A DNA stretch of 64,000 bases from an uncultured Lachnospiraceae bacterium (GCA_947178125.1 CAMWXB010000004.1:46418-110417); one strand, 5' to 3'; positions 41,805 through 50,216 are shown, counted from the first letter of the stretch. Notes: generated by a model from the sequence alone, not told the origin. Made by a program: numbers and translations.

Positions 41805-42502
41805 ACCGGTTATCAAAACAATATAAGAACCGCATTGTGGTGGACCGGGTCTCGGTAACGCTTGGAAAAGGCGTATACGGGCTGCTCGGAGAAAACGGCG
41901 CAGGCAAAACGACGCTGATGCGGATGGTCTGCGGTATTTTACGGCCGAGCGGCGGAACGGTCGCGCTCGACGGCATGGACGTGGGAGAAGAGTCTTATCG
42001 GGCGGTCCTGGGATATCTGCCGCAGGATTTCGGGTATTATCCGGAATTTGACGCAGCAGATTTTCTACTGTATATGGCCGCCTTAAAAGGGCTTCCGAGA
42101 GCATCTGCCAGAGTAAAGGTAAAAGAACTGCTGGAACTCGTAGCTTTGCAGGATGTAAAACACAAAAAGATCAAAACTTTTTCAGGTGGAATGAAACAGC
42201 GGCTCGGCATTGCGCAGGCGCTTCTAAATGAACCGAAATTACTGGTTCTGGACGAACCGACGGCCGGACTTGACCCGAAAGAGCGCGTCCGTTTCCGTAA
42301 TCTGATCGAAAGCCTGGGAAAAGAAAATATTGTTCTGTTATCCACGCATATCGTTTCGGATATTGAACATATTGCGGACAAAGTTCTGATCATGAAAAAC
42401 GGGCAGATGGTCTATCAGGGGGAATGGGACCATGACAAAGGAGATTTGGAAGAATTTTATCTGAACCGGTTCGGAGATGAAAAAGGGATATCCGCTGGTT
42501 GA
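41789..42502 (+). CDS. ABC transporter ATP-binding protein
   Basis: The 237-residue ATPase has Walker A GENGAGKTT (about 32-40), Q-loop YLPQDFGYYPEF, signature FSGGMKQRLGIAQALL, Walker B LLVLDEPTAGLDP and the H-loop STHI. It belongs to the ABC-2 type exporter group. It overlaps the previous gene by 16 bases. ATG 41789 follows AATGGAGG; the track start 41705 is inside the previous gene. Confidence 0.92.
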   Translation: MELVIDRLSKQYKNRIVVDRVSVTLGKGVYGLLGENGAGKTTLMRMVCGILRPSGGTVALDGMDVGEESYRAVLGYLPQDFGYYPEFDAADFLLYMAALKGLPRASARVKVKELLELVALQDVKHKKIKTFSGGMKQRLGIAQALLNEPKLLVLDEPTAGLDPKERVRFRNLIESLGKENIVLLSTHIVSDIEHIADKVLIMKNGQMVYQGEWDHDKGDLEEFYLNRFGDEKGISAG

Positions 42503-42564
42503 GAGAAAAGCGTTTTCAACGATTGAATCTGAGTGTCTGCCGAAGCAGACAGATGGGAGTAAAA

Positions 42565-43779
42565 ATGAAACAATTCGGAATACTTTATCGATATGAACTG
42601 AAAAAAATCATCAAAAAGAAACTGCTGTGGGTCACGTTTTTTATCTGTATGGCGATTACGGCAGTTTCGGTGTTGTCGAATCTGATGGGAAACTATTATG
42701 TAGACGGGGAAATCGTCGATACCCATTACCATATGTTCCTCGTTGACAGCGCTTACAGCAGAAATCTGTCGGGCCGGAAAATCGATCAGGAACTGCTCGA
42801 AGAAATGACACAAGCTTATGGAAAAATCCCGCAGGCGGCGGGCAGGTATACGCTGACCAGGGAATACCAGACCTATGCCCGGCCGTACAGTCCCGTTTTT
42901 AACACGGTCAGATGGTGGAGCGGTATGGAGACGGAAGAGCTTATGGACTGGAAGGCGGATGAGGGGGAGCTTTATGCTTTAAAAGCGGCCGCGTGCAAAG
43001 AATATTATGAGTGGCTTTTTCTGACGGACAGGGAGAAGGCGTTCTGGGCGGAAAAAGAAACGCAGGCGGATAAGCCGGTCACTTATATGTACCATGAAGG
43101 ATATGCGGACCTGATGAGAAAGGTAAAAGTTGTCGGTATGCTGATGCTTTTTTTAACGGCAGTCTGCCTTTCCGGGGTTTTTCCGGAAGAACACATGCGC
43201 AGGACGGACCAGTTGATGTTGTCCAGCATATTTGGAAAAAAAGATGTGTACTGGGCTAAAATTCTGGCGGGAATCAGCGTATCCGTTGCCGCTTCTGCGT
43301 TGATGACGGTTCTGGCTGCGGGCCTTTCGCTCGGCATTTACGGGAGCGAAGGCTTTGGAGCGGCGTTTCAGCTGTATCCGAGCAACAATTTGTATTCGTA
43401 TCCTATAACAATGGGGCAGGCGTGCCTGATCGCTTATGGAATGCTGTTCATAACAGCCATATTGTCCAGTTTGTTCGTCATGGTCCTGTCGGAACTGCTG
43501 CACAGCAGTATAGCAGCGCTGTCGGTTTCCACAGGCATTATTGTAGCGGGAATGATATGCAACGTACCGGCGCAGTACCGTGTTCTGGCGCAGATATGGA
43601 ACTGGATGCCTATGACGGTCCTGCATTCCTGGAATATCTTTGATCTGCGTCTGCTTACGGTATTTGGACATCATTTCCTGGCATGGCAGGTTCTGCCGGT
43701 CATTTATATTTTGTGCAGTATCGGACTGGCCGTTGCGGGGAAGTATTTTTATAAGGAGTATCAGGTGTCGGGGCGTTGA
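42565..43779 (+). CDS. ABC-2-type membrane permease
   Basis: The 404-residue protein has one N-terminal membrane segment (KLLWVTFFICMAITAVSVLSNL), an extracytoplasmic domain of about 140 residues, and five to six membrane segments from about residue 185 to the end. This is the layout of ABC-2 permeases paired with the ATPase encoded just upstream. Two in-frame starts (42553 and 42565) are possible. The export substrate is not known. A large inverted repeat begins 15 bases after the stop. Confidence 0.8.
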   Translation: MKQFGILYRYELKKIIKKKLLWVTFFICMAITAVSVLSNLMGNYYVDGEIVDTHYHMFLVDSAYSRNLSGRKIDQELLEEMTQAYGKIPQAAGRYTLTREYQTYARPYSPVFNTVRWWSGMETEELMDWKADEGELYALKAAACKEYYEWLFLTDREKAFWAEKETQADKPVTYMYHEGYADLMRKVKVVGMLMLFLTAVCLSGVFPEEHMRRTDQLMLSSIFGKKDVYWAKILAGISVSVAASALMTVLAAGLSLGIYGSEGFGAAFQLYPSNNLYSYPITMGQACLIAYGMLFITAILSSLFVMVLSELLHSSIAALSVSTGIIVAGMICNVPAQYRVLAQIWNWMPMTVLHSWNIFDLRLLTVFGHHFLAWQVLPVIYILCSIGLAVAGKYFYKEYQVSGR

Positions 43780-43793
43780 ATTTGGAGAAGCAG

Positions 43794-43958
43794 CGCAGAA
43801 AAGGCGGGAGCCGGACGGCATATAGTTCCTGCGGAGGCCCTTGAGAAATGTCAGTGCTTAGCGAGGTTATTTCGAGCTTAGCATCTGTTACATTTCTCGC
43901 GGAGCGAAAGCGTGCCTCCAAAGGAACTATATGCCGTCCGGCTCCCGCCTTTTCTGCG
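43794..43958. repeat. 165-bp nested inverted repeat
   Basis: The outer arms CGCAGAAAAGGCGGGAGCCG.. (36 bases) match perfectly at 43794-43829 and 43923-43958. Inside are GGAGGC / GCCTCC arms, and GAGAAATGT / ACATTTCTC arms around a TGCTTAGCGAGG.TCGAGCTTAGCA hairpin. It could be a MITE-like element or a large structured RNA. It lies between the ABC exporter operon and holA, near the right edge of the accessory block. No target-site duplication is obvious. Confidence 0.9.
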
Positions 43959-44029
43959 GTTAACGTTTTTTGCGAGTTTTTCGCGGGTCTGAATGTTCCA
44001 CTAGCCAAAAAATAGAATAGCGAGTATAA

Positions 44030-44117
44030 TAGGTTGAAAGAACAATGTTCTTTCAACCGAATTTGTTTGGTTTACATAATATTTATGTCTGACGTCCAGA
44101 ACTTGCAGACTGGGAGG
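44030..44117 (+). repeat. Structured 5' leader before holA
   Basis: GGTTGAAAGAAC-AAT-GTTCTTTCAACC (44032-44058) is a perfect hairpin, followed by GAATTTGTTTGG.. and a closing CTTGCAGACTGGGAGG that runs into the holA ribosome site. The same order, GGTTGAAA hairpin, GAATTTGT, then (T)CGCAGA, is seen at 45957 and 62021. Confidence 0.65.
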
Positions 44118-44124
44118 GGCCGGA

Positions 44125-45108
44125 ATGCAGAAGTTAAATGAAGAAATAAAGTCCGGGCAGTTGAAACAGGTCTATCTGCTGTATGGGGAAGAGGATTATC
44201 TGCGCAGACAGTACAGGGATAAACTGAAAAATGCCCTGACAGGCGGCGATGATTCCATGAACTGTCATTATTTTGAAGGAAAAGACATCCGGACGGGGGA
44301 GATCATCGATTTGGCGGAGACGCTTCCTTTTCTGGCGGAGCGGCGTGTGATCGTCATTGAGAACAGCGGCCTGTTCAAACGCGGCGGCGAACAGCTTGCG
44401 GAATACTTAAAGGAGCCTTCCGAGACGACTTTTTTTGTCCTGGCGGAAAAGGAAATCGACAAGCGGAGCAAGCTTTTTAAAGCTGTGTCCGTAAAAGGAC
44501 GTGCCATCGAATTCAAAGCGCAGGACGAGAGCATTTTAAAACGCTGGATACTCGGTACTTTGAAGAAAGAGAATAAGAAAATTACAGAGCGCGATTTGGA
44601 ACTTTTTCTGGAAAAGACCGGAACGGGTATGGAGAATATCAGCAAAGAGCTGGAAAAACTGGTCTGCTACTGTATGGACCGCGAGGCCGTTACAAGAGAA
44701 GATATTGAAGCCATTTGTACAAGGCAGATAAATAACCAGATTTTCGATATGATGAATGCCATTGCTGAAAAAAAGCAGAAAGAGGCAATGCGTTTGTATT
44801 ATGACCTGCTGACATTGAAAGAGCCGCCGATGCGCATTCTTTTTCTGCTGGCGAGACAGTTCAACCTGCTGCTACAGGTCAGGGAATTGAAGAAAAAAGG
44901 CTATCCCGTTAAGACGATTGGAGAAAATGTCGGGCTTCCGGGATTTATTGCCGGAAAATATGTGAATCAGGCGGCGAAATTTTCCACCAAGGACCTGCGG
45001 CAGGCTGTTACCGACTGTGTAGAGGCGGAAGAAGCGGTGAAAACAGGGAAGATGAATGATGTTCTGAGCGTTGAACTTTTGCTGATCAGATACAGCGGCA
45101 CTGCTTAG
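44125..45108 (+). CDS. holA: DNA polymerase III delta subunit
   Basis: The 327-residue protein matches HolA, the clamp-loader subunit that opens the sliding clamp. Seen are VYLLYGEEDYLRRQY at the N-terminus, AETLPFLAERRVIVIENS, and the C-terminal collar with QIFDMMNAIAEKKQKEAM..PPMRILFLLARQFNLLLQVRELKKKG. It is full length. In many Firmicutes holA lies close behind comEC; here they are 11.8 kb apart. The ATG follows GGGAGGGG at the end of a structured leader. Confidence 0.93.
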   Translation: MQKLNEEIKSGQLKQVYLLYGEEDYLRRQYRDKLKNALTGGDDSMNCHYFEGKDIRTGEIIDLAETLPFLAERRVIVIENSGLFKRGGEQLAEYLKEPSETTFFVLAEKEIDKRSKLFKAVSVKGRAIEFKAQDESILKRWILGTLKKENKKITERDLELFLEKTGTGMENISKELEKLVCYCMDREAVTREDIEAICTRQINNQIFDMMNAIAEKKQKEAMRLYYDLLTLKEPPMRILFLLARQFNLLLQVRELKKKGYPVKTIGENVGLPGFIAGKYVNQAAKFSTKDLRQAVTDCVEAEEAVKTGKMNDVLSVELLLIRYSGTA

Positions 45109-45146
45109 TGGTATGGGAGTACGGGAAGAGAAAGGAAAATATTTAA

Positions 45147-45608
45147 ATGTTCAATATAATATGGACCTGTGTGATTTTTTACATTATTTACAGGACGGTC
45201 GCCAGAAGGAATGGTACGCACAACAAAGGAGCAGGAGCGGGAAGGCCGCCTGAAATCCGTACGACGCCGGTGAAGCACCGGGAACAGCGCAGCGTCCGGC
45301 CGCAGCAGCGTACAAATGTGCAGCAGCCTGTGAAAGAGCCGGAAGCGAAAGCAGGTTCCACAATGGCATATCTGGAAGAAAAAGCTAAACAGGACCAGGC
45401 GGAGCATGCGAGGGAGAAATGGGAAGAAACAAAGCGTCTGAATCAGAATTATGGTGGACTTCGTGTGGCGCAGCGGCTTTTTGAGGGAGATTCCGTGCCA
45501 GGGGGACAAAAATGCGTTGCCTGCGGTTATTGCGGAGCAGAGAATCTCATTCCCACGATGCCGCGCGAACGTTACAGCTGTTATTTTTGCAGGGAACCGC
45601 TTGGATAA
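45147..45608 (+). CDS. Membrane-anchored zinc-ribbon-type hypothetical protein
   Basis: The 153-residue protein has one N-terminal membrane segment (FNIIWTCVIFYIIYRTV), a long basic and Gln/Pro-rich linker, a charged helix (AYLEEKAKQDQAEHAREKWEETKRL) and a C-terminal zinc-ribbon motif CVACGYCGAENLIP..YSCYFCREPL. The four cysteines fit a metal site. No family name is known to me. It starts 38 bases after holA on the same strand. Confidence 0.65.
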   Translation: MFNIIWTCVIFYIIYRTVARRNGTHNKGAGAGRPPEIRTTPVKHREQRSVRPQQRTNVQQPVKEPEAKAGSTMAYLEEKAKQDQAEHAREKWEETKRLNQNYGGLRVAQRLFEGDSVPGGQKCVACGYCGAENLIPTMPRERYSCYFCREPLG

Positions 45609-45665
45609 AATTTTAGCTTGAAAGAGCATACATATCAGATATTTGAATGAAATGGAGGGGTTATC

Positions 45666-45959
45666 ATGAAGTGCAGAAGAAGGGAAATGGAAGCGGACGT
45701 AGAGAAGTACGAGGTTGGTAAAGGGCTGGAGGATGGCTTTGAACTGATGTCGGACGTCATAACGAAAGGATGGATTGTGACGGATTTTCTTGTTCAGATC
45801 AAAAAGGAAAACGGCAGTATCGTGTGTCCTTATATCGTCAACCGCAGGGGGCGTACTTTTATCGGTGAAGGAGATTATGTTATTCAGGATAAAGACGGGA
45901 CCAAACATGTATGCGGTGCGGACAAGATATTCAACAGATATGAGATAATTGAAGAATAG
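45666..45959 (+). CDS. Small hypothetical protein, phage-like (GDYVI) type
   Basis: The 97-residue protein ends with RRGRTFIGEGDYVIQDKDGTKHVCGADKIFNRYEI. The G-D-Y/W-V/I-I....G....C...IF..Y pattern is common in small proteins of phages and mobile elements in Firmicutes, whose role is unclear. The first part (KCRRREMEADVEKYEVGKGLEDGFEL) is acidic/basic and soluble. It starts with GGAGGGGTTATC ahead of the ATG. Confidence 0.6.
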   Translation: MKCRRREMEADVEKYEVGKGLEDGFELMSDVITKGWIVTDFLVQIKKENGSIVCPYIVNRRGRTFIGEGDYVIQDKDGTKHVCGADKIFNRYEIIEE

Positions 45960-46080
45960 GTTGAAAATTCAGAGATTTTTCATGCCCCGTTGCTTGCGGC
46001 GGGATTTTTGAATCGTCCTGCGAATATTGTGCCTTGCGCATAGCGGACCGTGTTCGTATTCAATATCGCAGACAGAGGGA
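45957..46080 (+). repeat. Structured leader-family element without adjacent gene
   Basis: It starts at GGTTGAAAATTC..GATTTTTCA and continues to TGCGAATATTG (46019-46029) paired with CAATATCGCA (46061-46070), with TTGCGCATAGCG inside, and ends GACAGAGGG. No gene starts after it; a terminator follows instead. Confidence 0.6.
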
Positions 46081-46107
46081 AAGACCACAGAGTTTCAGAA
46101 AAAGGAA

Positions 46108-46148
46108 AGCAGTTCCGAAGACAGAGATGTTTCGGAACTGCTTTTTTG
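46108..46148 (+). terminator. Terminator
   Basis: AGCAGTTCCGAA and TTTCGGAACTGCT pair around GACAGAGATG and are followed by TTTTTTG. It closes the holA-to-45959 transcript. Confidence 0.85.
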
Positions 46149-46236
46149 TTTGGTCTGTTTTTTATAAAGTACCGTTTATCGTACACTGCCTTTGCTATCA
46201 TGGATATATCTTACAGCTGTGAATGACAAAACAGTA

Positions 46237-46285
46237 TTGAAAAAATCGAACATTTGTTTTATAATCATATTAAGAACATTTGTTC
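46237..46285 (+). promoter_or_regulatory. Promoter with two LexA-box-like sites
   Basis: TTGAAA (46237-46242) and TATAAT (46260-46265) are 17 bases apart. GAACATTTGTTT (46248-46259) lies in the spacer and GAACATTTGTTC (46274-46285) at the start-site region. GAAC-N4-GTTC is the core of the Gram-positive LexA/DinR box, so damage-induced control is likely. Confidence 0.65.
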
Positions 46286-46310
46286 TATAAACGGCAAGGG
46301 GGGAAGATAA

Positions 46311-46685
46311 ATGAGGAAGAGGAATTTTTCATTTGTTATCGCAGTTATCATATCCGTTCTGGTCATATCATTCTGCATGACGGAGACCGTAATGGGCCAG
46401 AACAGGGCAGATCACAGGCGGGAGAAACAGTATTACTCAGCGATGGAGAAAGAATACTACGCCGATATGAAGGCGCTTCTTACGAGGAAGGGATATGTCA
46501 ACAGCGGTATCACGATCCGGTGGATATCAGAAGAAACGGGAGAAAGAAATTATACGGTAATGATTCATCATAGAAGGATCACGCAGCTTGATGATGCGGG
46601 GAAAGAAGACCTGTTACAGGAACTTATGAAAACAGAATTTCAGGATGCGGGCTGTACTTTCTGTTATGAATTTCTGGTATTTTAG
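46311..46685 (+). CDS. Small exported protein under probable SOS control
   Basis: The 124-residue product has a signal or anchor segment (FSFVIAVIISVLVISFCM) and a charged extracytoplasmic part with no LysM or other known motif: EKQYYSAMEKEYYADMKALLTRKGYVNSGITIRWISEETGERNYTVMIHHRRI..LDDAGKEDLLQELM. The promoter has two LexA-like boxes. Small membrane proteins of this kind are used as division blockers during DNA damage in several Firmicutes (YneA-like in role), but sequence likeness is not seen. AAGGGGGGAAG precedes the ATG. Confidence 0.65.
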   Translation: MRKRNFSFVIAVIISVLVISFCMTETVMGQNRADHRREKQYYSAMEKEYYADMKALLTRKGYVNSGITIRWISEETGERNYTVMIHHRRITQLDDAGKEDLLQELMKTEFQDAGCTFCYEFLVF

Positions 46686-46706
46686 GATTTTTAAGAAATG
46701 AAGTGA

Positions 46707-46735
46707 ATGACATTTGGCGGGTTTGGGATTATAAT
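46707..46735 (+). promoter_or_regulatory. Promoter of DUF1653 gene
   Basis: ATGACA (46707-46712) and TATAAT (46730-46735) are 17 bases apart, which excludes the track start at 46703 and supports 46778 or 46790. Confidence 0.65.
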
Positions 46736-46789
46736 AGTACAGGAAGTGATTTCGGGGTATCTCCCCACGAGAAAGGCATGGTTACAGAT

Positions 46790-47371
46790 ATGAGACATAA
46801 TCCACAACCGCAGGAAGTTTACAGATATTTTAAAGGCAGTCTGTATCAGATCCGCTGTCTTGCGAAGGACAGTGAAACAGGAGAAACGATGGTTGTATAT
46901 CAGGCGATGTACGGGGATTTTCAGATTTATGTCAGTACGCTTTCTTCTTTTATGGAAGAAATCGACAGGCAGAAATATCCCGATGCAGACGGATATTATC
47001 GTTTTGAACTGTTGGGAGCGCAGGAAGTAGAACAGCCTGTGACGCAGGCTCCGGTCATTATGTCGGATACGGAAGAGCAGGAAACACCGAGGCCGGAGAG
47101 AGAAGAAAATGAAACGGCGGATATAGACGCCGCGATGCAGGAAGAACTGAATATCGATCCTCTGGTACTGCAGTTTCTTGATGCCGGTTCTTATGAGCGG
47201 CGGCTGGAAATTCTCAGTATGCTTCACAGCCGTATTGACCATGACATGATCAATACAATGGCGGTAGCCGTGGATGTTGAGATCAAAGAAGGAGAAATTG
47301 AAGACAGATATGAGGAATTGAAGAACTGTCTTCTGACTTTCGAAAAGTTTGAGTGCAACAGACTTAGATGA
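46790..47371 (+). CDS. DUF1653-domain protein
   Basis: The N-terminal about 70 residues are a DUF1653 domain: EVYRYFKGSLYQIRCLAKDSETGETMVVYQAMYGDFQIYVSTLSSFMEEID. The H/Y-R-x-F-K-G-x-x-Y and V-V-Y-Q-A-x-Y-G-D motifs are clear. An acidic linker follows, and then a helical C-terminal half (LVLQFLDAGSYERRLEILSMLHSRIDHDMINTMAVAVDV) of unknown type. The domain is widespread but not assigned a function. Start 46790 (193 residues) is preferred to 46778 because AGAAAGG is too close to the latter. Confidence 0.8.
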   Translation: MRHNPQPQEVYRYFKGSLYQIRCLAKDSETGETMVVYQAMYGDFQIYVSTLSSFMEEIDRQKYPDADGYYRFELLGAQEVEQPVTQAPVIMSDTEEQETPRPEREENETADIDAAMQEELNIDPLVLQFLDAGSYERRLEILSMLHSRIDHDMINTMAVAVDVEIKEGEIEDRYEELKNCLLTFEKFECNRLR

Positions 47372-47504
47372 CCGGACGGACAGGATGAATACAGCGGACT
47401 GAAATAAGCTGGGCGGCCTGCTGGCAGAGAATTGATAATCAGATAAACGTATGGATGAGCGATGTGAAGCGTTTGGTGAACAGTTTTATGTCAGGAGGGA
47501 TATT

Positions 47505-48449
47505 ATGTTTTATGATTTGGAAAACAGACTTGTGGTCGGCGTTTCTTCAAGGGCGCTATTTGATTTATCCTGTGAGAATGAAATTTTTGAAAGAGACGGC
47601 GTGGAGGCCTACTGCCGTTATCAGGTAGAGCATGAGGATGAAATTTTAAAGCCGGGTCCGGGCTTTCCGTTGATTAAGGCATTGCTTGATCTGAATAATC
47701 TGCCGGGCAAAGAGGGATGTGTCGAAGTCATTATCATGTCGCGTAACAGTCCGGATACATCGCTTCGGGTATTCAATGCCATCGCTTATTATGGACTGAA
47801 CATTACGAGGGCAGTGCTGGCGAGCGGTGCTTCGCTTGCCCCCTATCTGGAGGCTTTTCGGACCGATTTATTTCTATCGGCATATGAGGATGATGTGCAG
47901 AGTGCGATAAATTCCAATATTGCCGCAGGAATCATATGTAGTGACGGAATCCATACATATGACTGCAATCATCAGATTAAACAGATAAGAATTGCATTCG
48001 ACGGGGATGCGGTGCTTTTTTCGGATGAATCGGAACGGATTTCCAGAGAATACGGGCTGGAAGCTTTTGAAGAAAATGAACGGAGGAATGCCGATAATCC
48101 ATTGCAGGCCGGGCCCTTTGCTAAATTTTTAAGAACTTTGTCGGAATTGCAGAAAGATTTTACGATGGAAGAAGCGCCAATCAGGACTGCGCTTGTGACT
48201 TCGCGGTGCGCACCTGCACACGAGCGGGTCATCCGCACGTTAAGGGCATGGAATGTCAGGATCGACGAGGCGTTCTTTCTCGGCGGCGTTCAGAAAACAG
48301 ATGTACTGAAAGCCTTTGGAGCGCATATTTTCTTCGATGACCAGGCGGTACACACAAAGACCGCATCTGAGGTGGTTCCGGCGGCAAGAGTGCCTTATAA
48401 GAACAAAGAACCAGGCATGAGAAGAAGCTCTAAAGGCGCTTCGCCATAG
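47505..48449 (+). CDS. Cytosolic 5'-nucleotidase (NT5C1-like)
   Basis: The 314-residue protein matches the bacterial relatives of cytosolic 5'-nucleotidase I: LVVGVSSRALFDLSCENEIF at the start, IMSRNSPDTSLRVFNAIAYYGLNI, IRIAFDGDAVLFSDESERI in the middle (HAD-type acidic motif DGDAVLF) and FGAHIFFDDQAVH at the end. It should remove phosphate from nucleoside monophosphates. ATG 47505 follows CAGGAGGG. The last residues (MRRSSKGASP) come from a truncated hairpin element that supplies the TAG stop. Confidence 0.88.
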   Translation: MFYDLENRLVVGVSSRALFDLSCENEIFERDGVEAYCRYQVEHEDEILKPGPGFPLIKALLDLNNLPGKEGCVEVIIMSRNSPDTSLRVFNAIAYYGLNITRAVLASGASLAPYLEAFRTDLFLSAYEDDVQSAINSNIAAGIICSDGIHTYDCNHQIKQIRIAFDGDAVLFSDESERISREYGLEAFEENERRNADNPLQAGPFAKFLRTLSELQKDFTMEEAPIRTALVTSRCAPAHERVIRTLRAWNVRIDEAFFLGGVQKTDVLKAFGAHIFFDDQAVHTKTASEVVPAARVPYKNKEPGMRRSSKGASP

Positions 48450-48456
48450 GGAGGAA
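48418..48456 (+). repeat. Truncated hairpin element at nucleotidase 3' end
   Basis: ATGAGAAGAAGCTCTAAAGGCGCTTCGCCATAG carries the TGAGAAGAA..CT(C)TAAA motif and a GGCGCTTCGCC hairpin like the first hairpin of the bipartite elements. It contributes the final codons and stop. Confidence 0.5.
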
Positions 48457-48458
48457 GC

Positions 48459-50207
48459 ATGAAATATCATAATATATCGGAGGCGAGATTTTTATCCAGA
48501 CCGAACCGGTTTATTGCTTATGTGGAATTGAACAGTGAACGTACCAGGGTTCATGTGAAGAATACCGGCCGATGCGGCGAGCTTTTGCTGGAGAATGTGC
48601 CTGTATATCTGGAAAAGAGCGAGAATCCTGAGCGTGCTACCGCGTATGACCTTGTAGCAGTGCAAAAAGCGGACAGACTTGTCAATATAGATTCTAATGC
48701 GCCGAATAAAGTGGTGGCGGAGTGGCTTCAGAAAAAGCTGCTTTTTCCCGATTTAACGCTGATACGCCCCGAAACGGTCTATCGTAATTCACGTTTCGAT
48801 TTTTATCTGGAAACGGCGTCGGGGCGGAAAATCTTTATGGAAGTGAAAGGAGTAACGCTGGAAAACGATGATCAGGCGGCTTTTCCCGATGCACCTTCGG
48901 AAAGAGCCGTCAAGCATGTGGAAGAATTGATGCTTGCCCGGCAGGAAGGCTATGAGGCTTATGTTCTTTTTGTCATTCAGCTGAAGGATGTGGCGTCCTT
49001 TTCACCGAACCGGGAGGCGCAGCCGGCTTTTGGAGATGTTTTGATAAAGGCAAGGCGGGCAGGCGTAAAGGTGCTTGCTTATGATTGTGAGGTAGGAAAG
49101 GACAGTCTGGAACTGCGGAAGGAAGTACCGGTCATTCTGTCTCCTTTGGAGAGGATAGCGGCTCCGCTGCTTGCATGGTATGACAGGGGCAGACGGATTC
49201 TGCCCTGGCGTGAGAGTCCGACACCCTATCATGTATGGATTTCCGAAATCATGCTGCAGCAGACGAGGGTGGAAGCGGTAAAGCCTTATTATGACCGGTT
49301 TTTGGAGGCACTGCCGGATATTGAGAACCTTGCCGGAGTGGAAGAAGAAAAGCTTCTGAAGTTATGGGAAGGACTTGGATATTATAATCGTGCCAGAAAT
49401 CTGAAGAAGGCGGCGGAGAAAATCGTTATAGATTATGAAGGACAGATGCCGGGAGAATATGAGGAACTTATCAAACTGCCGGGAATCGGCAGTTATACGG
49501 CGGGAGCGATTGCTTCCATCGCTTTTCATCATGCGGTTCCGGCGGTAGACGGAAATGTTCTGCGGATATTGGCGAGACTTCGCATGGATGAACGGGATAT
49601 TCTGGATGCCAAAGTGAAAAAGGAGATAGAAGCGGAATTGTCGGAAGTGATGCCGCAGCATCGGCCGGGAGATTTCAATCAGGCTTTGATGGAACTCGGC
49701 GCAATGGTCTGTGTGCCGAATGGTGCGCCTAAATGCTGCGATTGTCCATGGACGGCTTTTTGTGAGGCGAAAAGGGCGGGACGCATTGCTGAGTTTCCGC
49801 ACAAGTCACCGAAGAAACCGAGAGGAATCGAGAAGAAAACAATCCTTGTCATCCGGGACGAAGGTAAAGTTGCACTGCATAAACGCGCTGCCAAAGGACT
49901 TTTGGCCGGAATGTATGAGTTTCCTTCGATGGAAGGAGAGCGGACGGAAGAAGAAGTGCTTTCATACCTGAAAACGCTTGGTCTGGCGCTCATCCGGATT
50001 GAAAAGCTGCCTTCTTCGAAGCATATTTTTACCCATAAAGAATGGCATATGACAGGTTATGCGGTACGCGTGGATGAACTGGAAAGAATGCAGCCGAAAG
50101 GGAATCTGCTTTTTGTGACTCCGGATGAAATGGAAAAAGAGTATCCAATACCTTCCGCATTTGCCGTATATATGGATTCTGTCCGAACGACTGAGAAAGG
50201 AGTATAG
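48459..50207 (+). CDS. SfsA-MutY fusion: putative nuclease fused to adenine DNA glycosylase
   Basis: The 582-residue protein joins two complete domains. Residues 1 to about 228 are SfsA: SEARFLSRPNRFIAYVEL, HVKNTGRCGELL, SRFDFYLE and FMEVKGVTL (D-...-E-x-K, a PD-(D/E)XK core), DAPSERAVKHVEEL. Residues about 231-582 are MutY: WISEIMLQQTRVEAV with catalytic E263, LPGIGSYTAGAIASIAF, VDGNVLRIL with D364, the 4Fe-4S ligands C418, C426, C429 and C435, and a NUDIX-like domain with SSKHIFTHKEWHM. MutY removes adenine opposite 8-oxoguanine. One frame and one ribosome site are seen, with no stop at the joint. A joint action on oxidised DNA is inferred. Confidence 0.93.
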   Translation: MKYHNISEARFLSRPNRFIAYVELNSERTRVHVKNTGRCGELLLENVPVYLEKSENPERATAYDLVAVQKADRLVNIDSNAPNKVVAEWLQKKLLFPDLTLIRPETVYRNSRFDFYLETASGRKIFMEVKGVTLENDDQAAFPDAPSERAVKHVEELMLARQEGYEAYVLFVIQLKDVASFSPNREAQPAFGDVLIKARRAGVKVLAYDCEVGKDSLELRKEVPVILSPLERIAAPLLAWYDRGRRILPWRESPTPYHVWISEIMLQQTRVEAVKPYYDRFLEALPDIENLAGVEEEKLLKLWEGLGYYNRARNLKKAAEKIVIDYEGQMPGEYEELIKLPGIGSYTAGAIASIAFHHAVPAVDGNVLRILARLRMDERDILDAKVKKEIEAELSEVMPQHRPGDFNQALMELGAMVCVPNGAPKCCDCPWTAFCEAKRAGRIAEFPHKSPKKPRGIEKKTILVIRDEGKVALHKRAAKGLLAGMYEFPSMEGERTEEEVLSYLKTLGLALIRIEKLPSSKHIFTHKEWHMTGYAVRVDELERMQPKGNLLFVTPDEMEKEYPIPSAFAVYMDSVRTTEKGV

Positions 50208-50216
50208 CAACAGGAG

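Noticed and set aside
46703-46789. Upstream start of the DUF1653 gene (MNDIWRVWDYNSTG..)
   Set aside because: This stretch overlaps a promoter with a TATAAT box and lacks a ribosome site; the family domain starts after 46790.
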